Positions 24,256-32,696 of a stretch of DNA of 35,999 nt are shown piece by piece. This stretch comes from an uncultured Clostridiaceae bacterium. GTDB lineage: Bacteria; Bacillota; Clostridia; Clostridiales; Clostridiaceae. Position 1 is the stretch's first letter. Each line of letters opens with the position of its first letter. The notes beneath the pieces are model-generated. The model made no database searches. It worked only from the letters and a program-made list of their open reading frames with translations, and was not told where the DNA came from. Made by a program: the position numbers and the translations under genes. The DNA is taken from positions 1 through 35,999 of the forward strand of contig CALJTN010000027.1 in the NCBI GenBank assembly GCA_937976175.1, given 5' to 3'.

Positions 24256-25515
24256 TTAATGCATGTATTCATGGTCTTCACCTAATAAAACTATTATATC
24301 AAAGTTTTCCTGCGTTGACGATAGAAATTCAATATTGTCTATTTTAAAATCTTTTGTTAGCGCAGTTTTTATATCTTCGCTGTTATTATACACCAGCAAT
24401 TTAGTTTTAGTAGTGGCAGCACCATTTTCCGTTACCACCTTATTATAATCTTTTTCTGACAAATATATTGAAAAATCACTAGCGAGGCCCGGTTTTTTCG
24501 TACAGTTAACTACCTTTATTTTAAGCTTTGATTTATCAACATACTGTACCTTACTATCATATAATTTTGAAATAAGATTCACATTTTCAGCTTCATTATA
24601 TACTAAATATGATACACCTGATATATACTTACCATCCCCTTTAATAGTGTCCATTAAAAGGTTTTCGTTCTTTATAGTAGCAAATATGTACCCATACTTA
24701 ATTATATCATTGGCATCCATATTAGTTTCCACATTACTTTGAATTGCTGATAAAATGTTTGGAATCTTAATTACTATGCTCGGCTTTTTTATTTTATCCA
24801 TAACTTTACCAATAAACATATGTTGATTTTCTATTCTTCCTAGGTCACCATTTTCAAAGCCAGTACCATCGTTGTTTTGTCTCCACCTAAAAAATTCCTC
24901 TGCTTTTTTACCATCTAAATGAACTGTTGTGCCCTTCTTAAAATGAATGCTCAAATTTTGTGTAGGGTCATCATAATCCATCTTTCTTGTTATGTCCATA
25001 CTTATACCGCCAATAGCATTGATTACTTGCCTAAACCCTTCATAATCAATTTTGCCATAGTAATCAATTTTAACACCTAATAGTTTTTCTACAGCAGCAA
25101 CTGTATAATTCACACCACCAATAGCATGTGCAGCATTAATTTTTTGATTTCTTCCATTAACCTTAATTAACATATCCCTAGGAATAGAAATCAAATCAAT
25201 TTTTTTATTTTCTGCATTATAATGCGCTAACATAAGTGTATCTGTCCTCTTAGGGTCATTAACATTTGTTGCTCCAGGAGTACCTACATCCACACCCATA
25301 ACAAGTATATTGCAAGATTTCCCACTTCTCCTAATCACTTCTAAATTGCTTTCATTTAGCTTTGATGACAAGTCTACTGCACTATTATTAAAACTAGATA
25401 AGAAGTAATAAAAATACCCGAAAATCAATGCAAAAACCATCAACACAAAAGTAATAGTTACAAATATAAATCTTTTATAGTTCACTATTTTCTTTGTTTT
25501 TTTCTTTTTTTTCAT
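24256..25515 (-). CDS. LytR-CpsA-Psr (LCP) family cell-wall glycopolymer ligase
   Basis: LCP proteins transfer anionic glycopolymers from lipid carriers to peptidoglycan on the outer membrane face. It is 419 residues: a basic cytosolic start (1-14), one membrane helix (about 15-40), an LCP domain (about 65-265) with 'DPKRTDTLMLAHYN' (Arg90) and 'SIPRDMLIKVNG' (Arg113, Asp114), and a LytR_C-type domain near the C-terminus (about 330-415). It starts 4 bases after yqeK, so it belongs to the nadD-yqeK transcript, an arrangement usual in clostridia. Confidence 0.93.
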   Translation of the reverse strand: MKKKKKTKKIVNYKRFIFVTITFVLMVFALIFGYFYYFLSSFNNSAVDLSSKLNESNLEVIRRSGKSCNILVMGVDVGTPGATNVNDPKRTDTLMLAHYNAENKKIDLISIPRDMLIKVNGRNQKINAAHAIGGVNYTVAAVEKLLGVKIDYYGKIDYEGFRQVINAIGGISMDITRKMDYDDPTQNLSIHFKKGTTVHLDGKKAEEFFRWRQNNDGTGFENGDLGRIENQHMFIGKVMDKIKKPSIVIKIPNILSAIQSNVETNMDANDIIKYGYIFATIKNENLLMDTIKGDGKYISGVSYLVYNEAENVNLISKLYDSKVQYVDKSKLKIKVVNCTKKPGLASDFSIYLSEKDYNKVVTENGAATTKTKLLVYNNSEDIKTALTKDFKIDNIEFLSSTQENFDIIVLLGEDHEYMH

Positions 25516-25519
25516 GCTC

Positions 25520-26092
25520 TCACCTACTATGTTTGCTTAATAAATAATTTCTCGCGTCAATTGTGTCTGTATGTAATAATCTGTTTTGACTTAAAACATA
25601 TTTTATGGTGTCTTCAAGAGACTGTATTACTGCTGCATCTAAATTCTGCTCACTTAAACTCCTTAACTCCTCTACACCATTAAATTCTCTTAGCGGTTCT
25701 ATATAATCTGCTATATAAATTATCTTTTCTAAAACGCTCATATTTTTTCTACCAGTAGTGTGATAGTAAATAGCACTTAAAATATCCTTATCTTCAATGC
25801 CCATTACTTCCCTAGCTATTATACTTCCCACTGGTCCATGCAAAATTGATGGGTCATGTAAGTATACTTCATCTAGTTGTATTTTATGATTCATAGCTAC
25901 TTCAATAAGTTCCGAATCCTTCATGCATTTACCACAATCATGTACTAATCCAGCAATTCCAGCTTTTTTTGTATCTTCTCCATATTTAAGAGCTAATGCC
26001 ACTGCTGTTTCACTAACACTTAAACTATGCTGAAATCTACTTTCCTTCAAATTTGTGTGCAAATATTCAAGCATTGCCTTCTCATTCCACAT
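25520..26092 (-). CDS. yqeK: YqeK family HD-domain hydrolase
   Basis: YqeK homologues are bis(5'-nucleosyl)-tetraphosphatases that cleave Ap4A symmetrically. It is 190 residues with the HD metal-site residues His22 (RFQHSLSVSE), His51-Asp52 (GLVHDCGKCM), a His near 84 (ILHGPVG) and 'YYHTTGRKNMSVLEKIIYIADYIEP' carrying the remaining His and Asp. GGGAGG precedes the ATG. It sits between nadD and the LCP gene, as in many Firmicutes. Confidence 0.93.
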   Translation of the reverse strand: MWNEKAMLEYLHTNLKESRFQHSLSVSETAVALALKYGEDTKKAGIAGLVHDCGKCMKDSELIEVAMNHKIQLDEVYLHDPSILHGPVGSIIAREVMGIEDKDILSAIYYHTTGRKNMSVLEKIIYIADYIEPLREFNGVEELRSLSEQNLDAAVIQSLEDTIKYVLSQNRLLHTDTIDARNYLLSKHSR

Positions 26093-26147
26093 TTAAATCC
26101 TCCCAGGCTTCCTATTACTCAATAACTAATTACCCGCTATTTCGCTT

Positions 26148-26747
26148 TTATTTATATAGATGAAGTTTATTAATTATTTTATCCACCCCACTTGGAAGAA
26201 GATAATTAACCTGTCTACCCGCTTTTATATTATTTCTAATATTTGTAGAAGATATATCTATAATTGGCATATCAAGAAAGATTATTTCCTTATTAAACTT
26301 TTGTTCTATGTATTGTTTTTGGTTTAACACTTCTTTCATTGTAAAACCTGCCCTATTATAAACCACCAATTGACAACTATTAAGGATTCTATCTACATTC
26401 TTCCAATAACCTAAGTCCATTAGACTATCAACCCCGATTAAAAAATGCCACTCTATATTACTTTGAAGTTTTCTAAAAAATTCAACAGTTTCATAAGTAT
26501 AACTGTTTTCTTTTCTATTTACCTCGTAATCACTTATTTCAAAGTGTGTTTCACCTTCTATTGCCCTTTTAACTAGATCATATCTAGTTTGAGCCGCTGT
26601 AATTATTTTATTAGTTTTATGTGGTGGACTTCCTGCTGGCATAAATAAAATCTTATCCAAATGCAAATTGTATAATGCTTCATAGGCAATATGCATATGA
26701 CCTATATGAATTGGGTCAAAGGTACCCCCAAAAATAGCCTTTCTCAT
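26148..26747 (-). CDS. nadD: Nicotinate-nucleotide adenylyltransferase NadD
   Basis: Transfers AMP from ATP to nicotinate mononucleotide in NAD synthesis. It is 199 residues with 'GGTFDPIHIGHMHIA' (HIGH at 14-17) and the C-terminal ISSTNIR (165-171), the two ATP-binding signatures of nucleotidyltransferases. 'MPAGSPPHK' is also typical. Ribosome site AAGAAGG. A TATAAT box at 26765-26770 lies 18 bases upstream of the start but leaves an unusually short leader, so I do not list it as a promoter. Confidence 0.96.
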   Translation of the reverse strand: MRKAIFGGTFDPIHIGHMHIAYEALYNLHLDKILFMPAGSPPHKTNKIITAAQTRYDLVKRAIEGETHFEISDYEVNRKENSYTYETVEFFRKLQSNIEWHFLIGVDSLMDLGYWKNVDRILNSCQLVVYNRAGFTMKEVLNQKQYIEQKFNKEIIFLDMPIIDISSTNIRNNIKAGRQVNYLLPSGVDKIINKLHLYK

Positions 26748-26889
26748 TATAACACCTTCTTTATATTATAATAAAGCGTTTTAATTAAAATAACGTAAGC
26801 TTAATACACTAAACTGATATAAGCATTCTGCTGATAAATTTTCTTGAGAACACCCAAGGAAATAATGGCATAAGCTATAATTTTACATA

Positions 26890-26920
26890 GAGGAAAAAGC
26901 ATGTAACATTACATGCTTTT
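26890..26920 (-). terminator. Terminator after yhbY
   Basis: A perfect 12-bp stem AAAAGCATGTAA (26895-26906) with TTACATGCTTTT (26909-26920), a 2-base spacer and a short T-run. It overlaps the stop codon of yhbY and separates the obg-yhbY transcript from nadD. Confidence 0.75.
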
Positions 26921-27209
26921 ATGGCAATTCAATTTTAGGCTTTTTTAAAGACCTTTTGTACAATACACATTTACTACCAATAGCTTGAATTCCTTCACAA
27001 CTTATAGCCTCACAGATCATATCCGAAGCTTCTCTAGCAGTCATACCACTATTATTTAAAACTTTAATTTTAATAATTTCTCTAGATTCTAGTGCATCTT
27101 CCACCTGCTTTAAGAAATTTTCTTCAATTCCAGCTTTTCCAACCTGAAATATAGGTTGTAATGGATTTGCAAGGGTCCTTAAATAACTTCTTTGCTTACT
27201 TGTAATCAT
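26919..27209 (-). CDS. yhbY: YhbY family ribosome-assembly RNA-binding protein
   Basis: A 96-residue CRM-domain protein. It opens 'MITSKQRSYLRTLANPLQPIFQVGKAGI' and has the family GxxG-type loop (GKAG, 24-27) and 'REIIKIKVLNNS'. In E. coli and other bacteria it binds pre-50S particles. AGGAGG precedes the ATG. It follows obg, another 50S assembly factor, after 123 bases. Confidence 0.93.
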   Translation of the reverse strand: MITSKQRSYLRTLANPLQPIFQVGKAGIEENFLKQVEDALESREIIKIKVLNNSGMTAREASDMICEAISCEGIQAIGSKCVLYKRSLKKPKIELP

Positions 27210-27332
27210 AATATCCTCCTAGTTACATTTTTAGCAACATTCAAATAAATAATAAGTCAACATGCTAGTCTATTTTGACTTTTTATTTGTTTTCATGTGG
27301 CTTATAAGTCAACAATTATTAATAATTATTTC

Positions 27333-28616
27333 TTATAATAAGAATTCAAATTCAAAGTTTTGTAGTCTTACCAAATCACCGTCTTGAATTCCTTTTGCAA
27401 CTAGTGCTTCAAATACTCCCTTGTTCTTTAATACTTTGTGGAAATATTTAAGAGAATCCGGTTCATTTACATTAACAGCGCTTAACAGTCTATCAACAAA
27501 GCTTCCTTCAACAACATAAGTTCCTTCGTCATCAACATTTATAGTATAAGTAAATCTCTTTTCTTCTACTATGAATTTATCTTCATCACTTATTACAAGT
27601 TCCGTAACTGGAATAGTAGTTAACATTCTAGCTGCTTCTTTCATCAAATCTTCTACACCTTCATTTGTAGCTACAGATATTTTAAATATTTTACTATTAT
27701 CATATCCCATTTCATTTAGCTTCTTTTTAAAGTTTTCGAAGACTTCATCATCATATAGCATATCACTCTTATTAGCAGCTACTATCTGTGGTCTATCCCA
27801 TAGCTTAACATCATATTTTTTAAGTTCATTATTTATTTTTATAAAGTCCTCTACAGGATCTCTACCTTCAATTCCTGAAATATCCACCACATGAATAAGC
27901 ATTCTAGTTCTTTCAATATGTCTTAAAAAATCTATTCCAAGACCTACTCCCTCAGCTGCACCTTCAATTATCCCTGGAATATCAGCCATAACAAAACTCT
28001 GAACACCCTTTACACTTACTACTCCTAAACTTGGTTTTAAAGTTGTAAAGTGATAATTAGCAATTTTAGGTGTTGCCTTTGATACCACTGAAAGTAAGCT
28101 TGACTTACCTACATTAGGAAACCCTAGAAGTCCAACATCAGCTAAAAGCTTAAGTTCAAGCTTAACCCATCTTTCTTCTCCTGGCATTCCAGGTTCAGCA
28201 AAGTCTGGCGCTTGCCTTGTAGGTGTACAAAATTTAACATTACCTTTTCCACCTTTTCCTGCTCGACAAACTACATATTTATCACCGACGTGGGATAAAT
28301 CACACATTATTTTATCACTTTCCACATCTCTTATAATAGTACCCATTGGAACTTTAATATACAAATCTTCTCCATCTTTTCCATAGCACTTAGAACCTGA
28401 TCCTCTTACTCCATTTTCTGCTATGAATTTTCTTGCATAAGAAAAGTCTAGTAGAGTAGTCATATTAGCATCAACTACTAATATAACATCTCCGCCGTCT
28501 CCACCATCTCCACCATCTGGTCCACCCAGTGGCATATATTTTTCTCTTCTAAACGAAACGGCTCCACTTCCACCGTCTCCTGATTTAACGAAAATTTTGG
28601 CTGTATCAATAAACAT
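27333..28616 (-). CDS. obg: GTPase ObgE/CgtA
   Basis: An essential GTPase for 50S assembly and stress response. It is 427 residues from the chosen start: Gly-rich Obg domain (1-156, '[16 protein letters not shown]', '[14 protein letters not shown]'), G domain with GFPNVGKS (165-172), switch DIPG and NKSD, and the C-terminal OCT domain (about 345-427). I chose the ATG at 28614-28616, giving MFIDTAKIF as in other Obg proteins, with AAGGTG six bases upstream. A GTG three codons earlier is possible. The larger copy of the structured repeat (28672-28800) lies in its leader, 56 bases from the ATG. Confidence 0.96.
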   Translation of the reverse strand: MFIDTAKIFVKSGDGGSGAVSFRREKYMPLGGPDGGDGGDGGDVILVVDANMTTLLDFSYARKFIAENGVRGSGSKCYGKDGEDLYIKVPMGTIIRDVESDKIMCDLSHVGDKYVVCRAGKGGKGNVKFCTPTRQAPDFAEPGMPGEERWVKLELKLLADVGLLGFPNVGKSSLLSVVSKATPKIANYHFTTLKPSLGVVSVKGVQSFVMADIPGIIEGAAEGVGLGIDFLRHIERTRMLIHVVDISGIEGRDPVEDFIKINNELKKYDVKLWDRPQIVAANKSDMLYDDEVFENFKKKLNEMGYDNSKIFKISVATNEGVEDLMKEAARMLTTIPVTELVISDEDKFIVEEKRFTYTINVDDEGTYVVEGSFVDRLLSAVNVNEPDSLKYFHKVLKNKGVFEALVAKGIQDGDLVRLQNFEFEFLL

Positions 28617-28671
28617 ATATTTCACCTTACCTTAGCGCATTTTCTATTTTATTTAATTTTAATCTATTACT

Positions 28672-28800
28672 CATCACCTGCGGTGCTGCATATTAATGAC
28701 TTCAGAAGGAGGTTTACACTTCCACTGAAGTTTTCTTATTGTTGTAGTATGTATCTCTTACTTATAGCAGTTGTGGACTTTCCTTCTGAAATGTCATTAA
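28672..28800. repeat. Long copy of the structured repeat, large imperfect inverted repeat
   Basis: The hairpin CATCACCTGCGGTGCTG (28672-28688) is followed by a long inverted repeat. TTAATGACTTCAGAAGGA (28693-28710) pairs with 28781-28800 over 18 positions with a 2-base bulge, enclosing about 70 bases. A competing hairpin, ACTTCAG with CTGAAGT, lies inside. Its ends match the short copy at 4456-4502. It fills most of the gap between the Spo0B-like gene and obg. Confidence 0.65.
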
Positions 28801-28815
28801 CTTAACTCTAATTTC

Positions 28816-29352
28816 TTAGAATATTAATCTATAAGCTATATTATTATCAAAACCACATCTATAAATTCTTAAATCATCTATTTCTATATGAATTTGTTGC
28901 CATTCATCCATCCAGCTTGTTTCACCCAACATGGCTTCATTATTAGTAATAAGTAAACTTTCCCCTAATTCATCTTCAAATATATAAATATAAATAAAGT
29001 TCATATTGGTATCTTCCAGTTCCATAAATATAGTGTTAACCAAATCACTTTTTTTATTGTATTCATTTTCGAAAATTTTATTTTTAAAATTACTAATTTC
29101 AATATCTATTTCTACTTTTACTTCATTTGCCCATAATCTTTTAATATTATTTTCAAGGCATAGTGAAAATCCATTATCTTGTAATTTATAAATTTCGCTA
29201 ATAATTTCATTTTCCTTAGAAAGTCTAGTTATGTATTCCAAGGCACCTTGAGGTCTTTTCATTTGCAAATATCCATATATAACTTGTAGATCATTCATAA
29301 AATCGTGTCTTTGTTTCCTAAGTAAACTTATATAATTTTCTAATTCATTCAT
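28816..29352 (-). CDS. Spo0B-like (SpoOB-type) phosphotransferase/kinase domain protein
   Basis: A 178-residue protein that opens with the Spo0B-type helical domain 'ISLLRKQRHDFMNDLQVIYGYLQM'. His16 is the likely phospho-accepting residue. In Bacillus Spo0B relays phosphate from Spo0F to Spo0A and its gene is next to obg, as here. Clostridia lack Spo0F, so the relay role cannot be assumed. The C-terminal part shows no recognisable ATP-binding boxes. TCGGAGG precedes the ATG. A terminator (29373-29400) lies between rpmA and this gene. Confidence 0.82.
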   Translation of the reverse strand: MNELENYISLLRKQRHDFMNDLQVIYGYLQMKRPQGALEYITRLSKENEIISEIYKLQDNGFSLCLENNIKRLWANEVKVEIDIEISNFKNKIFENEYNKKSDLVNTIFMELEDTNMNFIYIYIFEDELGESLLITNNEAMLGETSWMDEWQQIHIEIDDLRIYRCGFDNNIAYRLIF

Positions 29353-29372
29353 ATCTATCCTCCGAAAGAGAA

Positions 29373-29400
29373 TTTTAAAAAAGCACCCTTTAAGGGTGCC
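29373..29400 (-). terminator. Terminator after rpmA
   Basis: GCACCCTT (29383-29390) pairs with AAGGGTGC (29392-29399). On the minus strand it is followed by TTTTTTAAAATT. It lies between the rpmA stop and the Spo0B-like gene, so that gene is probably partly uncoupled from the ribosomal-protein transcript. Confidence 0.85.
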
Positions 29401-29405
29401 TTAAA

Positions 29406-29708
29406 CTATTCAGCTATAGAAATTTCTACATCAACAGGATAAACGCTTGCTTTTTTCTTAGTTTTTCCCATTCTTTCGAATTTCACAACTCCATCAACTT
29501 TAGCGAAAAGAGTGTCATCTCCACCTATTCCAACATTGTTTCCTGGATGGATTTTTGTTCCTCTTTGTCTTACTAAAATATTGCCCGCAAGAACGAATTG
29601 TCCATCTGCACGCTTAGTTCCAAGTCTCTTAGATTCACTATCTCTACCGTTTCTTGAGCTACCTACTCCTTTTTTGTGAGCAAATAACTGAAGGTTCATA
29701 ACTAGCAT
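29406..29708 (-). CDS. rpmA: 50S ribosomal protein L27 with Prp-cleaved leader
   Basis: L27 lies near the peptidyl-transferase centre. The 100-residue protein has the Firmicute leader MLVMNLQLF ending just before AHKKG, the site cut by the protease Prp encoded immediately upstream. The rest ([17 protein letters not shown]) is typical. I chose the first ATG (29706-29708), 9 bases after AGGAGG; the second ATG is too far from it. The start overlaps the 3' end of prp by 50 bases. Confidence 0.96.
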   Translation of the reverse strand: MLVMNLQLFAHKKGVGSSRNGRDSESKRLGTKRADGQFVLAGNILVRQRGTKIHPGNNVGIGGDDTLFAKVDGVVKFERMGKTKKKASVYPVDVEISIAE

Positions 29709-30045
29709 GGTATTCCACCTCCTCTGTTTCTACTTTTATATAGTCACCATAAGTAATTTCTATACTTTTAAGTCCAAGCATCATTGTTTCTAGTAAAACT
29801 TGACATCTATCGATATCTTCTAGAGCTACATCTCCTAAATTTAAATTAAGAAATCCATCCTCTATCTCATACTTTACTTTAACTTTTAAAACTTCCTCAA
29901 TACCAATAACTGTTGTTTGAGAAATTGCTGAAATTGCTGCACAAATCAAATCCACCTTAACCTGTGCTTCTCTTGGCATAGCATGACCTTTTATTTTAAA
30001 AGAAACTATTTTACCTGAGCTTCGAACGAATTCAACTTTAACCAT
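29659..30045 (-). CDS. prp: Cysteine protease Prp (L27 processing)
   Basis: Prp removes the N-terminal leader of L27. The family catalytic pair is present: His22 in '[13 protein letters not shown]' and Cys34 in '[14 protein letters not shown]'. The protein is 128 residues, longer than the usual 105-115, because the frame reads 50 bases into rpmA, giving the tail [18 protein letters not shown] after the usual EEVE end. It starts 2 bases after rplU stops. The rplU-prp-rpmA order is universal in Firmicutes. Confidence 0.93.
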   Translation of the reverse strand: MVKVEFVRSSGKIVSFKIKGHAMPREAQVKVDLICAAISAISQTTVIGIEEVLKVKVKYEIEDGFLNLNLGDVALEDIDRCQVLLETMMLGLKSIEITYGDYIKVETEEVEYHASYEPSVICSQKRSR

Positions 30046-30047
30046 AA

Positions 30048-30359
30048 TTAAGCTTCAATCTTCTCGATTTGAATCTTAGTATATGCTTGTCTGTGTCCTT
30101 GTTTCTTTCTGTAGTCTTTCTTTCTCTTAAACTTGAAAACTATAATTTTTTTAGCTTTTCCTTGTGCTAAAACCTTAGCAACAACTTTAGCTCCTTCAAC
30201 TACAGGTTTTCCAACTACTAAACCTTCTTCTTTGCCTACTGCAAGAATTTGGTTTAATTCAACAGTTGTTTCAACTTCAGCATTCAATTTTTCAACGAAT
30301 AAAACGTCTCCTTCTTGAACTCTGTATTGTTTTCCACCAGTAACTAAAACTGCGTACAT
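30048..30359 (-). CDS. rplU: 50S ribosomal protein L21
   Basis: A 103-residue ribosomal protein with the family start [14 protein letters not shown] and the C-terminal '[19 protein letters not shown]'. I chose the ATG at 30357-30359, which has GAGGAGG upstream. The frame is open 20 codons further ([11 protein letters not shown]...), but that part is leader RNA, not protein. First gene of rplU-prp-rpmA. Confidence 0.97.
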   Translation of the reverse strand: MYAVLVTGGKQYRVQEGDVLFVEKLNAEVETTVELNQILAVGKEEGLVVGKPVVEGAKVVAKVLAQGKAKKIIVFKFKRKKDYRKKQGHRQAYTKIQIEKIEA

Positions 30360-30487
30360 AAAATACACCTCCTCAATCCAGTCTCGCCATCCCAGGTACA
30401 TACTCTTATGTAAAGTCAAACAGATTTATGTAAATTTGTTTTTTCTATAATCAAGTATGTTTCACAACCTTGTGTGTGCGGTCTACA
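30360..30487 (-). promoter_or_regulatory. Probable L21 leader RNA (rplU 5' UTR)
   Basis: About 130 bases lie between the likely transcription start and the rplU ATG. They contain ACATAC pairing with GTATGT around a variable region and, next to the start, the stretch CCTGGGATGGCGAGAC. Firmicute rplU genes often have a structured autoregulatory leader in this place. The match to that class is from position and general form, not from a computed alignment. Confidence 0.5.
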
Positions 30488-30493
30488 AAAGCC

Positions 30494-30522
30494 ATTCTAA
30501 CATATATCCATATGTTTGTAAA
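30494..30522 (-). promoter_or_regulatory. Promoter of rplU-prp-rpmA
   Basis: On the minus strand, -35 TTTACA (30517-30522) and -10 TAGAAT (30494-30499) with a 17-base spacer, directly after the stop codon of the RNase gene. Confidence 0.75.
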
Positions 30523-30528
30523 GCATAT

Positions 30529-31971
30529 TTACCCATATATCTTATATGTTTGCAAATTTCTTATTTGATTTGCAAAAATTAGCGATTCTACTTTGAATTT
30601 TTCTAAGTGAGGAATAAAATTTATATAAACACTATTATCCAAAGCTCCTATTTTCCTTACAAATTCTAAAACGTCTTCCATAATATCTTTTTTATAAATT
30701 TCTTCAATTTCAATATATATATCTTTTATGCTTTGTTCCTTATTCATTTTAAAAATTTCATTCTTAATCAAAAATTGAATATAAGATAGCTTAACTCTAC
30801 TGCTCTTTCCACCGCAATGCTTGCAGGGTTCCTCAATAAACTCGTATATAGACTTTCCACGCCTACGCCTTGCAATTTGAACCAAATTCAGTTCAGTAAA
30901 GGGATAGATTACAGTCTTATTTTTATCATCTGCAAAACCTATCCTTAGCGTTTCTAATATACTTCTCCTCACGTCTGAATCTTCAATATCAATAAAATCT
31001 ATTATAATTATCCCACTTAAGTTTCTAAGTCTTATCTGCCTTGCAATCTCTTCCGCTGCCTCAATATTAGTACTTTGAGCAGTTTTTCGAAGGGTTCGAC
31101 TTTTTATATTCTTTCCAGAATTGATATCAATTACATACATAGCCTCAGTTTTATCAATTACTATATTACCCCCACATTTTAATGGGATTCTATGATTTCG
31201 AAGACTGAGTATTTCTTTTTCTATTCCATAATAATCAAATAACATTCTGCTTTCATTATGAAGTTCAACTTTTACATTAATATCTTTTCGATTTTCTGTA
31301 AATTCTTTTGCGTACTTATAATCAGCTTCATTATTCATTATTATTTTAAAGGTAGTTTTATCTAAAATATCACGTAGAGTTCTATTTATTGCTCCAGCAT
31401 CACTAAATAGCAAAATAGGATTTCTTGAATATTCAGCACGATTTACAACGCCTTTGTATGTTTTATATAGTGAATTAACTTCATCATTTAGAACACTCAT
31501 ATCTACATCAAAGGCATTAGTTCTGATCATTACTCCTATATCCTCTGGTTTATTCAATTGACTCGTCACCATATTTTCAAAATCTCTATTGTTTATTTTT
31601 TTAGAAAAACTTATGTCATTATTCATATTTACAACCACAGAATATGTACCAGGAATGCCAAAGGCATTAGTAACTTTGGCTCCCTTTTTATCTATTTCTT
31701 CTTTTAAAACTTCAACTATAATTTCGTCACCTTTTTTTATCTTTGTATTCTTAAACTTTTCATCTAGGTACATATAACAATCTTTACTATGCCCAATATC
31801 TATAAAAGCACACTTAATTGCTGGAACAATGTTTTTCACCACACCCTTATATATCTCTCCAGGGATAGGTCCAGTGCATTCTTCTTCTATAAAGCATTCC
31901 TTTAATTTGTTATTTTCCTTTATAGCTATTCTTAAAAATTCTTCTTGTCTTTCAATATATATTTCTTTCAC
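30529..31971 (-). CDS. rng: Ribonuclease E/G family endoribonuclease
   Basis: An RNase G-like enzyme for RNA processing. It is 480 residues: an S1 RNA-binding domain (about 37-120), 5'-sensor region, DNase I-like catalytic part with the two metal-binding aspartates in YVIDINSGK (Asp282) and IIIDFIDIED (Asp325), and the Zn-link CKHCGG (Cys383, Cys386). There is no long E. coli RNase E-type scaffold tail. The start is GTG at 31969-31971 with AGGAG upstream. It follows the DUF2344 gene by 20 bases and precedes rplU, as in many clostridia. Confidence 0.95.
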   Translation of the reverse strand: MKEIYIERQEEFLRIAIKENNKLKECFIEEECTGPIPGEIYKGVVKNIVPAIKCAFIDIGHSKDCYMYLDEKFKNTKIKKGDEIIVEVLKEEIDKKGAKVTNAFGIPGTYSVVVNMNNDISFSKKINNRDFENMVTSQLNKPEDIGVMIRTNAFDVDMSVLNDEVNSLYKTYKGVVNRAEYSRNPILLFSDAGAINRTLRDILDKTTFKIIMNNEADYKYAKEFTENRKDINVKVELHNESRMLFDYYGIEKEILSLRNHRIPLKCGGNIVIDKTEAMYVIDINSGKNIKSRTLRKTAQSTNIEAAEEIARQIRLRNLSGIIIIDFIDIEDSDVRRSILETLRIGFADDKNKTVIYPFTELNLVQIARRRRGKSIYEFIEEPCKHCGGKSSRVKLSYIQFLIKNEIFKMNKEQSIKDIYIEIEEIYKKDIMEDVLEFVRKIGALDNSVYINFIPHLEKFKVESLIFANQIRNLQTYKIYG

Positions 31972-31991
31972 TTTAACCCACTCCTATTTTA

Positions 31992-32696
31992 CTAATTTTT
32001 AAAAAATTCGCTAAGAGTGACTAATTTATCGTCTTTATATGCATACATTTCTTCCCGCTGAATATCCACAAAGGCCTCTTTGTTAATAGTTTCTACATTT
32101 TCTTTCATGTAATCTGCTACTAACTGTGCAGATAAATTCTCGCGACTCCCACAAGATAAAAGCACTGAGATACTAAGTACAGAGCTATCTACCTCATATA
32201 AAAATTCATGAACAAAGTGCTTTATATTCACCATCTTTTCTCCACTTTTGCTTTTTTTAATTATATTCCATTCAGGGGCTTTACAAAGACTCTCCAAGGT
32301 TTTTTTCACTTCCGAGTCATCAGTACATTTTAGTTTAATTGTATATTTTGCTGCATCGATAATGGCCATAGCTTGTGACTGCTTTTTACCTTCTACAGGA
32401 ATAACTTTTACCACATCTAAAATCTTAATGCCTCTTGGAGTGTTTGCATTCATTTTGTCCATGATAGTGTTCTCTTCTAGGTCCTCATTTAACACTACAT
32501 CCGCATATTCACCTCTAGAATATACTCCTACAGACAATGGCTGTGCAATAGACACCGCCATGTGAGGATGAAAACCTTTTGAATATTCTATTGGAAGCTC
32601 TGATCTTTTGATTACTTTTTGAATAGTTCTCATTAGATCTAAGTGAGCAATAAATTTAATTTCACTGTCTTTACTATACTTAATTAGATAACGCAC
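31992..32696 (-). CDS. Radical-SAM-linked protein (DUF2344, TIGR03936 type)
   Basis: The 234-residue protein begins (M)RYLIKYSKDSEIKFIAHLDLMRTIQKVIKRS and continues 'LPIEYSKGFHPHMAVSIAQPL', the usual pattern of DUF2344 proteins. These are always found beside, or fused to, the radical-SAM protein encoded just upstream; the joint reaction is unknown. I prefer the GTG at 32694-32696 because family members start at this point. It overlaps the radical-SAM gene by 17 bases. The frame is open 13 codons further back, and no start has an ideally placed ribosome site. Confidence 0.85.
   Translation of the reverse strand: MRYLIKYSKDSEIKFIAHLDLMRTIQKVIKRSELPIEYSKGFHPHMAVSIAQPLSVGVYSRGEYADVVLNEDLEENTIMDKMNANTPRGIKILDVVKVIPVEGKKQSQAMAIIDAAKYTIKLKCTDDSEVKKTLESLCKAPEWNIIKKSKSGEKMVNIKHFVHEFLYEVDSSVLSISVLLSCGSRENLSAQLVADYMKENVETINKEAFVDIQREEMYAYKDDKLVTLSEFFKN

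Noticed and set aside
30360-30419. 20-codon extension of L21
   Set aside because: It falls in the leader RNA. L21 starts [11 protein letters not shown] with a strong ribosome site.
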